Source: Tolypeutes matacus
Taxonomy: Eukaryota > Chordata > Mammalia > Cingulata > Chlamyphoridae
Length of the DNA: 64,000 nucleotides
Direction of reading: 5' to 3'
NCBI GenBank assembly: GCA_026826555.1
Contig: JAKSZT010000142.1
Coordinates: forward strand, 2,729,298 to 2,793,297
The notes below the pieces were generated by a model, which saw only the letters and a program-made list of their open reading frames with translations, did not search any database and had not been told where the DNA came from. Position numbers and translations under genes: made by a program. Shown here piece after piece: positions 36,255 to 47,527 of this stretch. Positions within the stretch are counted from its first letter, which is position 1; every line of letters starts with the position of its first letter.

Positions 36255-36660
36255 TCGTGGGGACCGATGGCGTACCCGTGCACGGGGCCTGGCAGCACAT
36301 CCATACATGGGGACTGGCAGTGCACCTGCTCACGGGACCTGATGACGCACCCATGTGCAGGGCCTGGGGAGATCACCAGCTAGCGGGGCTTGGTGGCACA
36401 GTTGTGCACAGAACCTTATGGCTCACCCATTCATGGGGCCTGGCAATGCACCCACGCATGGGGCCTGGCAGCATACCCACGCACGGGGCCTGGTGGCGGA
36501 AACTTGTGTGGGGTTTGGGGGGATCATATGCTCATGGGGCCTGGCAGCACACTTGCATATGAAGCCTGAGGGCTCACCTGCTCATGGGGCCTAGCAGCAC
36601 ACCCACTCGTGGGGCCTGGCAGTACACCTGTGCACGGGGCCTGGGGGTCTCACCCGCATG
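36255..36660 (-). repeat. GC-rich VNTR, unit about 25 bp, about 16 copies
   Basis: On the plus strand the unit reads GGGGCCTGGCAGCACACCC with variable bases following. It is the reverse-oriented relative of the VNTR at 26,595-26,885. Frames of 154 and 176 codons crossing it are by-products of the repeat. Confidence 0.82.
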
Positions 36661-39359
36661 TGGGGTGTAGTATGTTTTAATGTCAGGTACTGTGATTCCT
36701 CCAGTTTCATTTTTCTTTTTCAATATGTCTGGCTATTCAGGGGGGGGTAATAAATTTCATATTTAGTTTTTCCATCTTGGCAAAAAATGCTATGTTGATT
36801 TTTATTGGAATTGCATAGAATATTTACATGAGTTTGTGTAGGATAGACATCTTAATGATGATTAGTCTTTCTATCCATGAACAGGGAATATTCTTCTATT
36901 TATTTAAGTCTTCTTTGATTTCCTTTAACAATGTTGTTTAGTTTTCTGTGTATAAGTCATTTACATCTTTAGTTAAATTTATTCCTAAGTATTTGATTCT
37001 TTTAGTTGCTATTGTAAGTGGGATTTTTTTTCTGCATTTCCTCCTCATATTGCTCATTATTGGTGTACAGAAATGCTACTGATTTTTTGTGCATTGATCT
37101 TATAACCTGTGACTTTATAGAACTCATTTATAAGCTCTAGAAGCTTTGTTGTAGATTTCAGTGTTTTTTATGTATAGGATCATGTCATCTTCAAAAAGTG
37201 AAATTTTGTCTTCTTCTTTTCCAATTTTAATGCCTTTTATATCTTTTTCTTCCCTAAGTGCTTGAGCAAGTACTTCTAAGACAATGTTGAATAGGAGTGG
37301 TGATAGTGTGCATAGTTGTCTTGATACCAATCTTAGAGGGAAAGATTTTATGATTTCACCATTTTATATGAGGTTAGCTGTGGGTTTTTAATATTTACCT
37401 TTATCATGTTAAGGAATTTTCCTTCTATTTCTATCCTTTGCAGTGTTTTTATCAAGAAAGGGTGCTATACTTTGTCAAATGCATTTTCTGTGTCTGTAGA
37501 GATGATCATGTGATTTTTTTCTTTTATTCTGTTTATGTGATATATTACGTTGATTGATTTTCTTATGTTGATCATTCTTGCCTACCTGGGATGAAACTCC
37601 CTTGGTCATGGTGTATAATTCATTTGATGTGCTGTTGAATGCAATTAGCAAGTATTTTGTTGAGGATTTGAGCATCCAGGTTCATTAGAGGAATTGTTTT
37701 GTAATTTTCCTTTCTTGTGATGTCTTTGTTTGGCTTTCATATCAGGGTAATGCTGACATCATAGGATGAGTTAGGCAATGTTCCTTCTACTTCTGTTTTT
37801 TGTAAGATCTAAAGCAAGATTGGTGTTAGTTCTTTCCAGAATGTTTGGAAGAATTCACTTGTGAAGCCATCTGGTCCTGGGCTGTACTTGGTTGGGAGGT
37901 TTTTGATGACAAATTTCATCTCGTTTATGGTGATTGGTCTGTTGAGTTCATCAATGTTTTTTTTTTTTTTTTCATCAGTGGAGGCTGCTTTTGTGTTTCT
38001 AGGAATTTGTCCATTTCCTCTAAATTATCATTCATGTTGACAAATAATTTTTCAAGCTATCCTCTTATGATACTCTTTATGTGGAGCCGGTGGTAATATC
38101 TACTTCCACTTTTTTTATTTTGTGTATTTGTATCTTTTCTTTTTTTTTTTTCTTTGTTAGTCTAGGTAAGTGTTTGTCAATTTTATTGATTTTCTCAAAG
38201 AACAAGCTTTTGGCTTTGTTTATAATTTCTAGTGCTTTTAAATTTTCTATTTCATTTGGTTCTGCTCTAATCTGTGTTATTTCCTTCTTTCTACTTCCTT
38301 TGGGGTTAGCTTGCTGTTCTTTTTCTAATTCCTCTAGGTGTGCAGTAGGTGTTTGATTTTAGCTTATTCTTCTTTTTGGATATATGCATTTATGGCTATG
38401 AATTTCCCTCTCAGTACAGCTTTTGCTGCATCCCATAGATTTTGATATGTTTTGTTGTAATTTTCATTTGTTTCAAGGTGGTTATCGATTTCTTTTGTAA
38501 TTTCCTCCTTGACCCACTGTTTGTCTAATTCTGTGTTATTTATCTTCCATATCTTTGTGTTTAATCTGGTTCTTTGTCCCTTACTGATTTCCAGCCTCAT
38601 TCCATTGTGGTCAAAGAAATTATTTTGTAGAATTTCAATCTTTCTGAATTCATTGAGAGTTGTTCTGTAGACTAGCATGTTGTCTATCTTGGAAAGTGAT
38701 CCATGTTCACTTAATTAAAAAGTATTTCCTGCTGTATTTGGGTGCAGTGTTCTGTATATGTTTATAACTTCCAGATTCTCGAATTTATTATTCAAAGTGT
38801 TTGTTTCTTTATTGACTCTTTGTTGTGATGTCCTGTCTAACGGTGGCAATGTTGTATTAAAGTCCCCCACTATAATTGTAGAAGCATCTATTTCTCCACT
38901 TAGCCTTTCCAGTGTTTGTCTCATGTATTTTGAGGTGCCCTGGTTTGGTGCATAAATGTTTATTATTGTTCTTTCTTCTTGAAAGATTACTACTTTTACT
39001 AATATATAGTGTCTTTCTCTCTTAAAATAGTGTTGCATTTAAAGTCTGTTTTGTTTGATATTAGTATAGTTACTCTTGCCCTTTTTTTGGTTGTTGTTCA
39101 CTTGTAAAATAGTTTTCCAGCCATTCACTTTCAGCCTCCTTGAATCCCTGAGTCTAAGGTGTGTTTTTTGTAGATAGTATATAGATGGGTCATATTTCCT
39201 TATACATTCTGCCAATCTGTGTCTCTTGACTGGTGAGTTTATTCCATTGACAATCAATGTTATTATTGTGAAGGAATTACTTACATTAGTCATATTTTCT
39301 TTGTGTTTTTGTATATCATATGTTATTTTTATTTTATTTATTTTTTATGTATTCTTATA

Positions 39360-40321
39360 TTCTCATCCAACTCTCTTTCTCATGTTTTTTCTTTTCAACT
39401 TGCAGCAGTCTCTTCAGTGTATCTTGAAGGGCAGGTTTCTTATGGTGTACTCTCTTTATTTTTGTTTATCTATGAATATTTTGAATTTTACATCATTTTT
39501 GAAAGCAAGCTTTGTTGGATATAGGATTCTTGACTGGAAGTTTTTTTTCTTTTAGGACCTTGACTATGTCTTATCACTGCCTTCTTGCCTCCATGGTTTC
39601 AGATGAGAGATCAGCACTTACTCTTATGGGGCTTCCCATGTATGTGATGGTTCTCTCTTCTCTTACTGCTTTCAGTATTCATTCTTTGTCTCAAACATTG
39701 AACAATTGGACCAGTGTGTGTCTTGGAATAGGCCTGTTAAAATTTATACTGTTTGGGGTGTGCTGTGCTTCCTGAACATTTACATTCATCTCCCTCAATA
39801 GGGCTGGGAAATTTTCAGCCAAAATTTCCTCCAACATTCTTTCTGTCCCCTTTCCCTTCTCTTCTCTCTTTGGAACGCCTATTATGCATATGTTTGTGCA
39901 TTTTGTGTTTTTGTTCAGATCCCTAAGTCTCGGCTGGATTTTTTCTATCTTTTTATCTATCTGTTTTATTATCTGTTTGATTTCAGATGTACTGTTTTCC
40001 ACATCACTAATTCTTTCCACTGCATGTTCTAATCTTCTGTTATGTGCTTCCAGTGTATTTTTGATTTCTTGGATTGTGCCTTTCAAACCATCACATCTGT
40101 TTTTTTGTTTTTGTTTTTTTTTATGTATGGTTACAGTTTCTCCCTAATACCCTTAATCTCTTCCTTCAAGTCATTAAGTATTTTCATGATATTTGTCTGG
40201 ACAGCTCTGATTAGTTTTTCCATGTTCTGCATCTCCCCCCAGATTTAGTTTGTTCATTTGTCTGGGTCATGTCTTCCTGTTTATTAGTATGATTTATAAT
40301 GTTTTGTTGGTGTATAGGCAT
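39360..40321 (-). pseudogene. L1 ORF1 (RNA-binding chaperone), broken
   Basis: The minus-strand start at 40,321 reads MPIHQQNIINHTNKQED, close to the ORF1 start of the element at 53,121. A coiled-coil stretch (RLEHAVERISDVENS, IKQIIKQIDKKIEKI) leads into the RRM region with CTNICIIGVPKREEK and the helix RMLEEILAENFPALL. The C-terminal domain near 39,700-39,360 is degraded. ORF1p trimerises and coats L1 RNA. The longest uninterrupted piece is 131 residues (39,691-40,086). The 3' limit is approximate. Confidence 0.72.
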
Positions 40322-42294
40322 CTCTTTACTTTGATAGGTTTATTCAGTTGATTTCTTTCTCTGTACTCTGAGGTTATTTTAGTTGCTGTTTTTGTGTGTG
40401 TGGCAATTTTTGTCTTTGATACTTTGCTCATCTTATTCTATTTCCTTGTTGTTGTCTATATTCCCTTGAAAGAAAAAGATTAAGTCCAGAGAAAGAAAAA
40501 GAGGTAAGATGAGAAAAAGGAAAATTGCAATAATAATAGTAAAAGATAGAAGAGGAACTATATGTGGCCTAGGGAAATGAATAATTAATTCATGTAAGAT
40601 GTGCAGAGGAATAAGAGTAAAAGAGTGGGGTACAAACAATGAAAGGAAAAATCTAATAGAGAAAAATATCCAGAATGAATTAAGAGGCCAGAATTATAAG
40701 AAGAGTGGGAAAGAGAAAAGAAAAGACAATAAGAAAAAATGTTAAAAATGAAAGAAAACAGAGAATAGAGGAGATAGAAATAAATACAAGAAAAATTGAA
40801 GAATAAACAAAGAGTAGTGGAGTGTAAGAACAAAAACAGAAAGCACAAGATAGGAAGATGAAGATAGGAAAAGAATTAGCATAGTTAGACAAAATTGGTG
40901 TACAAAAGATAGGTGGAAACAAAGGGAAAGGGGAAATAGCAAACAATAAACAAGACAGCAGCACCTAATTTAAAAAAAAAAAGAAAAAAATGGGGGAGGT
41001 TGGAGAAAGAGGAGGAAAATGACAAAAAACAAACAAGCAAGCAATCAAACAAAAACTTAGGAAAAACAGCCTTCCTTCTTAGGCCCCTGAGGAGTTTCTC
41101 GGGCTGTTGCTGTTCATCAATCAATTACCCTGCAGCTTGCCCTCTGCAGGTTTTAATTTGGGTTTTAGTGAGTAAAATAAGCTAAATTTTTTAAAAGGAA
41201 GTTTTTTTTTTAAGAAAAATAAGAAACCCAACAGAAGCTAATACAAAAATAATGTCCATGTGTTTCCTGTGCTTTAGGACAGGTGGGTGTTTGATATCCC
41301 AGTGGATCACTACTCTAGGGAGAACCAAGATATGAAACAGGGACCTCATATATTTAAAGCACTTACTCCTTCACTGGACTAAACTTTCTCATTGGGTCAG
41401 TTAGTTAGAGAGGTAGCCAGTCACTTTCCCTAGGGCAGGTTTGACTCTTTGCATTTGGGTTAAATTCCACTGATTAGGAGCCTGTCTGTCCCTGACCCCT
41501 TTCTATTCTTATTTATTTTACTCCCAGCACAGCAGGGCACAGTAGCCTGTGTGATAAGATCCCCCCCCCCATCTCTCCTGGTCAGGTTGAGTTCCCTTCT
41601 GAAATTTAAATGGGACCCTTGTATTTGAACTCAATGCAGATAAATGACTTTCATTTCTTTTCCAGACCTCCCCTTCCTCCCAGGGGACTCTAAATAGAAC
41701 CTTGGAAAGTTATTAAGCACTCCCTACTACTCACCTCCCTTAGGGGAGTTGGGATTTTGATAGTTTTCAGCACGAGATTAGTCAATTGCCTGACATTGCC
41801 TTCTCCCAGTCCAGGTTCATCTCTCCCAGGTCAGCTAGGTAAATCAGGCTGCCTTAACAGATTCACTTCTTCCCTCTTCCTGAAGCCATCTCTTGTCAGC
41901 TGGTATGCTCCCTAAAGTTCAAAGGGGGTCCAGATAACCAAACCCACAGAAAGGAAACCTCTCTCCCCCCTTCACCAGAACCCTCTTACTCCCAGAACGT
42001 GCTCCTTTTCACTAGGTGTCTGATGGAAGTCATGGGGTTTGCAGCAGCTTTTTGCTTTGAGGGTGGAGCTTAGCTGCTCACTGTTTCCAGACACTGGGGT
42101 GAGAAACTCACAGTTTTCTCTTGACTTTTTATCTCTTTGTCCAGTTCCCTCCAGAATGATGTCCTGAACTCCCTGCTCTGTGGGTTCCCAAAACAGCTCA
42201 CTCAGATAGGATCTTGCCCCTTCTCAGGCATTTTTTGCAAGAGAGCTGGTGAGTACCCACTTAAATCAGAGTCATCTTGCTCCATCTTCTGCTG
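40322..42294 (-). repeat. L1 5' UTR (about 1.97 kb)
   Basis: The sequence between the ORF1 start and the target duplication is non-coding. On the plus strand it is A/G-rich at 40,470-41,070 and has CT-rich and C-rich patches at 41,560-42,000. It would hold the internal promoter of the element. It differs from the shorter 5' UTR at 53,122-53,785, so two L1 lineages are present. Confidence 0.65.
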
Positions 42295-43737
42295 GCTTCA
42301 TTTTTGAAGAAGTTTTGGATCACGGAGGGCTACAATTGTGGCAGGGGAGAATCATTGGTATGGGGTTTCACTGATGAAGGATGCATGGAAGGAGGTTTAC
42401 CTGGAGCATACTTATAAGTCATATGAAAAAGTTCAAGCATTCATGGGGCATTCTCATGGTAGGTGGAGACCCACACAAAATCCAAAAGAATGTAGAATTC
42501 CCATCATAGAGAGTTATGCCACATTCTCTAATGAGACAGCAAGAATTCCCTGAGCACAGGGTCAGTGACTAATGAAGGAAGATGTATCATTGATAAGCCT
42601 CTGGTATTGACTACAATAATGAACCTTTTCTTTTAAAATTGAAACTTAACTTAGTATTATAGGTTGCTTAAGATGTTACCTCCTAAGGTCATCCTTGTTG
42701 CTCAAATGTTGCCTCTCTCTAAGCCAAACTCAGCTTTCTGCCTGGCATGGGACATGATTCCCAAGGATGAGTTTCTCTGGACCCAAGGGATTACTACAAA
42801 GCACTTACTAGCAATGCAATTGGAAAAAGACTTTGACCAAAAGGTGGAAAGGGTGACGAACAAATGAGTTTTTATGGCTAATAGACTTCAAAGTCAGTTG
42901 GGAGGTCATTTCATAGGTTGCACTCATGCACACCTCTGCAGGAGCTCATTGACTGCCACAGTAAAAATTTCCTCAAATAGTGGGGATACTGAGGGCTCTG
43001 GAGACTTTTAGACACTATAAGCAGGGCAGACAGCTCAGGAGTTTGGCACCCTACCAGTGGGCCTTACTTTGGACTTTATGCTTCCCAGTGTGACAGGGTT
43101 GGATTCAGTTGTGGTTTCCCAACATATGGCTCTTCTGTCCCTTCTATTTGAACCTATAGATATTACTAGAGTTGATATGTTTATGTCCATGAGACTTAAA
43201 TATTTGGCTTTGGGCTTTCCATGTGCCAGTTGGGCCCTGAATCTCAACAGAGTTGCAACACCTTCTCTCTATTTATTGGACTTCCCCAGGACAACAACAA
43301 GGAAATTATGTTGGAAAACAACCATCCCAAGAAACAGAGAGAGACTACAACTACAAGGAAGATAGTCCCACCCATCTGCCCCATGGGATCTAAGCCCCCT
43401 TTCAGTTCCAGGCAGAGTAGGTATTACCATCCTGGAACCCTCAGGAATGAGTAAAAATGATGGACTAGAGTACACTTACTCTTATTCTACTATAGATTTG
43501 GTTATTCTAGCAATGGAAGAACTTTTATCATTAATGTAGAGGCAGTGGCCACAGGAGCTTCTGATAGGATGGAGAGGGGAATAATAAGGGTAATATGGGA
43601 GAATTTTCAGGACATTGAAATAGTCCTGACAGACATTGCATAATAGATACAGACCACTATATATCTTGTCATAACTTACAAAAGTGTGCATGAGAGAGTT
43701 TAAACTATAACGTAAACTATAATCCACACTTAGTGGT
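42295..43737 (+). mobile_element. Sense L1 3' UTR, second part
   Basis: The sense L1 resumes after the 11-bp duplication, with GAAGAAGTTTTGGATCA as at 48,950. It is the reverse complement of parts of the 3' UTRs at 31,672-34,511 and 59,800-60,800. It ends where the two-LTR element inserted, in AGTGGT; the UTR continues at 46,357. Confidence 0.75.
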
Positions 43738-44311
43738 TGTAGCAGTTTGATATTATTGATGAATTCCATAAAGAAATATTGGATTATGGATGTATTAGAG
43801 TCTATTGGATTCAGAGGTTTTACTTTTACTTGATTAAATAATGATTAAGGCTTTGACTGGGCCACATCGGTAGGATGCTGAGTCCCAGCCCCCTTGGTCG
43901 GTGGGGAATCACAGAGAAACTGCACTGCAGAGAAGGGAGGTTGGAGTTTTGACCTGGAGCCTGGGAAGTAAGCACACAGAGGAGCAAAGCAGCTGAGCCC
44001 AGAGAGAATCAAGTCCCAGGGAGAGAGACTGGGCCGGTTACCTGATAGTCTACAGCTGGCCTTCTGGAGAGAGCAGGGCAGCTGAGCCCAGAGAGAAACA
44101 ATTCCTGGGAAGAGAAGAACCCAGGAAGCCTGAGCTATTGGCAGACATCAGCAGTCATCTTGCTTCAACATGTAGCAACAGATTTTTTTTAAGGGAAGTA
44201 ACATGCTTTATAGCCTGGTAACTGTAAGCTTCTACTCTAAATAAATACCCTTTTAAAAAGACAAAAGATTTCTAGTATTTTGTATCAGCACCCCTTTGGC
44301 TTACTAGTACA
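43738..44311 (+). repeat. Left LTR (574 bp) of the MaLR/ERVL-type element
   Basis: It starts TGTAGCAGTTTGATATTATTG and ends ..TTACTAGTACA. It is about 90 bp longer than the right LTR because the region around GCAGCTGAGCCCAGAGAGAA occurs twice (about 43,987 and 44,075). AATAAATACCC near 44,240 is the probable polyadenylation region. Confidence 0.85.
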
Positions 44312-45874
44312 GAATTTGGTACCGGAGATTGGGGTCATGCTTTTGCAATTACCAAAATGCTGGGATTGTTTTATAAAAGGGTAATGAGTACTTTTTGGAG
44401 CAATTGTGAGGTGCTTGGTAGAAAAGGCCTAGAGTGCTGTGAAGAGATGGTTGATAGTATTATGGACTCTAAAGTGACTTTTTATGAGGCCTTATAATAA
44501 ATTATGAAACTATTGGAAACTGGAGTAAAGGCAATCCATGTTTTAAAGTCGCAGAGAACTTAGCAAGATTGACCGCATATGTTTTATGGAAGAAAGAATT
44601 TGAAAACGGTGAGCCTGGGCATTTGGTTGAAGAACTTTCCAAAGTAAACTTGGAGAATGTGGATTGGCTTCTCTTTGCAGCTGATAGCAAAATGCTAGAT
44701 GAGAGAGTTAAGCTGAGAACTGAATTGTTGAGCACACAGAAAACAGAAACTGATTCTGGAAATTCCAATCCTCTGGAAATCAAGCTCCCAGATGATAGAG
44801 CCCCATTTGAGAAATTAACTAAACTTGGAACTTTTAAATCAGGATTGAAGATGCGGTTATCTTGGATAGACTTGTGGAAAGTCTTACTGTCTGATGGCAT
44901 GGACCCCTACTTCTTGCATGCTAAACCAAAAAGCTTTGTGAGAGTGCTGTATGAACAAGACCACAGTCAGCTTGTATTAAAAGGGACATGGAAGTGAGAG
45001 ATTGAAGGAGAAACAGCTTTAAGAGGAAAACCATGGTAGCTGAGATCTGGAATTAAGACATCACCTTGGGCCAAGAGAGGAACCACATCCATGTGTAAAG
45101 AGGGTGAGTTTGTCACAGCAGTTGAAGAGGGTGGATGGTCCCAGCCAATGATCAGGGAGAGTTTTAACATCCCAGTGAACAGAGAGGGTGTAGCATATTA
45201 TTCAAGGACTAAGGAGGTTAAGGTCAGCATCTCATAGGTCTGAGATATGTGGACCTCTCCCCCATGGAGTAGGGAAAGCTAGACGGTCAACTCATTACTC
45301 TAAGTGGGTTGGGCCTGATTGCCAAAGGTTAGGGAGAATGTTGTCTTCACTTCACTGTACTAGGGGGGTTAAGATTCTAACCCAAAGATTGGGAAAAGTG
45401 TGGCAAGCACCCCAATGCTCTTGGAGAGTGAGGTCTAGAGCTTGGTCGACACCCAAATCCTTGATGATGGTGGAACCAAGAAAATGTCTGTTGGGAAAGC
45501 CAGAGGAAAGGGTGGATCCCCATGTGGTCCCAGTGAGAAGAAACCATCATCTTTAGAATGATTCTTAGACTTTGATATCTAATGATATATGTCCTGTAGT
45601 TTTACTGAACTGTAGAGAACAAATGACTCATGTTTCCCTCCTAATTTCTCCTTATGATAATGAAAATCTTTTTCTTTTGTCTATCTATTTGTGTATTGCA
45701 AGCAGATAAATTGTTTTTTAAGTTTCAGAGGTCGACAGCAGATGGGAGTTTGCCCCAAGAAAATACTGTATTTCTTTAAATTGATTATGATATGAATTTG
45801 TACTTAGTCTTGTTGCTGAAATAAGTTTTTTTTTTTGGATATTGTAATGTCTTTTTGGAATTCAGAGGGTGGAG
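44312..45874 (+). other. Interior of the MaLR/ERVL-type element
   Basis: 1.56 kb with one notable plus-strand frame (44,569-44,997) and otherwise non-coding. In the second half a phrase with AGAGAGGG / AGGGAGA and a GTGG-rich stretch recurs irregularly. No protease, reverse transcriptase or envelope motifs. Confidence 0.7.
44569..44997 (+). pseudogene. Gag-like remnant ORF of the MaLR/ERVL-type element
   Basis: A 142-codon frame beginning MTAYVLWKKEFENGEPGHLV, with KVNLENVDWLLFAADSKML and charged helices after it. MaLR interiors often keep a decayed gag-like frame at this place, a few hundred bases inside the left LTR. I cannot assign a domain, and no clear capsid motif is visible, so the call rests on position and composition. 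Whether its codons are conserved in other copies cannot be seen from one copy. Confidence 0.4.
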
Positions 45875-46356
45875 TGAAGCAGTTTGATATTATTGTTGAA
45901 TTCCAAAAAGAAATATTGAATTATGCATATAGTAGAGTGTATTGGATTCAGAGGCTTTACTTTTACTTGATTAAATAATGATTAAGGCTTTGATTGGGCC
46001 ATGTTAGTAGGACATTGAGTTTCCACCCCGTTGATTGGTGGGGGTTCACAGAGAAACTGCACTACAGAGAAGGGAGGTCGGAGTTTTGACCTGGAGTTCA
46101 GGAAGTAAACACACAGGAGCAGAGCAGCTGAGCCCAGAGAGAAACAAGCCCCGAGAAGAGAGGAACCCAGGAAACCTGAACTCTTGGCAGATGTTGGCAG
46201 CCATCTTTCTCCAATACATAGCAACAGACTCTGGTGAGGGAAATAACATATTTTACGGCCCGGTAACCATAAGCTTCTACCTCAAATAAATACCCTTTAT
46301 AAAAGCCAACAGATTTCTGGTATTTTTCATCAGCACCCCTTTGGCTGACTAATACA
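45875..46356 (+). repeat. Right LTR (482 bp) of the MaLR/ERVL-type element
   Basis: It starts TGAAGCAGTTTGATATTATTG and ends ..TGACTAATACA. It aligns along its length with the left LTR except for the duplicated segment found only there. AATAAATACCC at about 46,285 matches the left copy. Confidence 0.87.
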
Positions 46357-46361
46357 GTGGC

Positions 46362-46605
46362 AATGCCTCAATATGTGTTCATCAATTCCAACAAATGTAC
46401 CACAATATTGAAAACATTGTTAATGTGGAAAAGTATGGGAGGGTAGGGAGTGAGGCATATGGGAATCCCCTACATTTTTAATCTAACATTTATGTAATCT
46501 ATGTATATTTTAAAAAATAAAGTTTTTATTAGGGTAAATATAATATAATTCCATTGGGAATCTTAGATTTTCATAAAATAAGGAAGTATTTTTTCCTCTA
46601 CTGCT
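46362..46605 (+). mobile_element. End of the sense L1 3' UTR and flank
   Basis: GGGAATCCCCTACATTTTTAATCTAACATTTATGTAATC is the terminal 3' UTR, matching in reverse 31,700-31,760. An A-rich end lies near 46,512-46,530. About 70 bases of AT-rich flank follow before the next insertion. Confidence 0.7.
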
Positions 46606-46617
46606 AAAATAACATAG

Positions 46618-47515
46618 GTTCACCAGTCCCTTCTATTCAAACCTACATGTGATGCTGGAGTTTCTTAGGTATACTTCCAGAGACTGGAGCCTCCCACCTA
46701 CCTATGTGCCAGGTGTACATGAAATCTAGGTGGAGCTGCAACTCCTACCCTACAGCTCAATGGACTCATCCAAGTCACCTGGTGAGGAGACAACGATGGG
46801 AAATGGCCATCCCAGGGAATGGAGAGGGCCTGCATCTGCAGGCAGGATCATCCCACCCACCATATCCATGGGATATAAGCCCTCTCTCACCTGGAGTTGG
46901 AGTGGACATCACCATCCCAGTCGCCTCTGGATTGGGGGAAGAACTATGGACTAGAGTGGACTTGATGGTATTCTCTTGCTCACATATGGTGATTCTTGCA
47001 ATGCAAGAAATTATAACAATGAGGTGGAGCCAGTGGCCACTTGACAGTTTTTTGGGTAGGGAGGGGATGAGCAGTTGAAATACAGGGGCTTCTTTGGGAG
47101 TTGGAGGTTGTCCTGAGTACTGTTGTGGCAATGGATGTAGGCCATTTTAAATCAGCACACACCACTCAGAACTGAGTGGGAGAGAGTGTGGTCTACAGTG
47201 TGAACTGTGGTCTATGGTTGGTGGCAAGGCTCCAGGAGGTGTAGGTTCATTGAGTTTGGTGGGCCACACTATGGGAGATGTTTGTGTTGGATGTGGTGGG
47301 AGGTGTGGGAGGTGGGCAACATGGGAATCCGAGTGGGTTCCGTATAATATTTTAGGTAATCTAGGCACCTCTTGAAATATATGTATATATATATATAAAA
47401 AATAACATCTTTGTAAGCGGGTGCGCATATGTGCATATATATTTGTATATCATTTTACAAATGTTTGTATGTATTGTGAGAATTTTGATTTTTACCCATA
47501 ATAAAAAAAAAAAAA
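46618..47515 (+). mobile_element. 5'-truncated L1 (3' UTR only), sense, with poly-A
   Basis: The 12-bp duplication AAAATAACATAG lies at 46,606-46,617 and 47,516-47,527. The body is the distal 900 bp of the long 3' UTR, the reverse complement of about 58,950-59,850, and ends ACCCATAAT plus a 17-base A run. A 124-codon frame at 46,704-47,078 is shared with the copy at 59,285-59,809 but is not supported as coding. Confidence 0.88.
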
Positions 47516-47527
47516 AAAATAACATAG

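Larger units (their letters stand above)
35701..36667 (-). mobile_element. Chimeric retrotransposon: VNTR-SINE joined to an L1 3' end
   Basis: TAGTATGTTTT is duplicated at 35,690-35,700 and 36,668-36,678 and encloses two unlike parts. In the sense of the insert (minus) it begins inside a 25-bp VNTR (36,667 to about 36,255), goes through the SINE body with its tRNA-like unit and AAAT-rich tail (to 35,949), then changes to L1 3' UTR (35,948-35,701) ending in a poly-A tract (plus-strand T run). The uninterrupted target is visible in the related L1 near 62,955. One duplication around both parts indicates a single integration. Confidence 0.75.
34512..39293 (-). pseudogene. L1 ORF2 (endonuclease / reverse transcriptase), nearly full length, broken
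   Basis: On the minus strand it begins at 39,293 (MTNVSNSFTIITLIVNGINSP, endonuclease start with the NGINS signature). It runs through EN, the linker and reverse transcriptase to a C-terminus near 34,512 that includes FTVAKSWNQPKCPSTDEW and YSAVRRTTG. Without the insertion at 35,701-36,667 it spans about 3.8 kb, the normal length for a roughly 1,270-residue ORF2 protein. The reverse-transcriptase signature is degenerate here (plus-strand AGGATCATGTCATCTTCAAA at about 37,175, which encodes a changed F-x-DD box). The protein would nick DNA and copy L1 RNA. Many stops and frameshifts inactivate it. Confidence 0.82.
31672..42294 (-). mobile_element. Complete antisense L1 inserted in the sense L1 3' UTR
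   Basis: The 11-bp duplication GCTTCATTTTT lies at 31,661-31,671 and 42,295-42,305. In L1 sense (minus) the order is 5' UTR (42,294-40,322), ORF1 (40,321 to about 39,360), ORF2 (39,293-34,512) and a 3' UTR of 2,840 bp (34,511-31,672). Removing the 967-bp insertion at 35,701 and its duplication leaves about 9.65 kb, well over the 6-7 kb of human or mouse L1. ORFs are broken by scattered stops and frameshifts. Confidence 0.85.
43738..46356 (+). mobile_element. Two-LTR non-autonomous element, MaLR/ERVL type
   Basis: Two similar LTRs (43,738-44,311 and 45,875-46,356) enclose a 1.56-kb interior. Target duplications GTGGT (43,733-43,737) and GTGGC (46,357-46,361) differ by one base. The interior starts GAATTTGGTACCGGAGATTGGGGT, the opening of MaLR/ERVL interiors. 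The element is too short for pol or env, and none is seen. It lies in the 3' UTR of the sense L1. Confidence 0.85.

Noticed and set aside
36032..36562. 176-codon and 154-codon plus-strand frames.
   Set aside because: They run through the 25-bp GC-rich VNTR of an antisense SINE; the open frames come from the repeat and its GC content.
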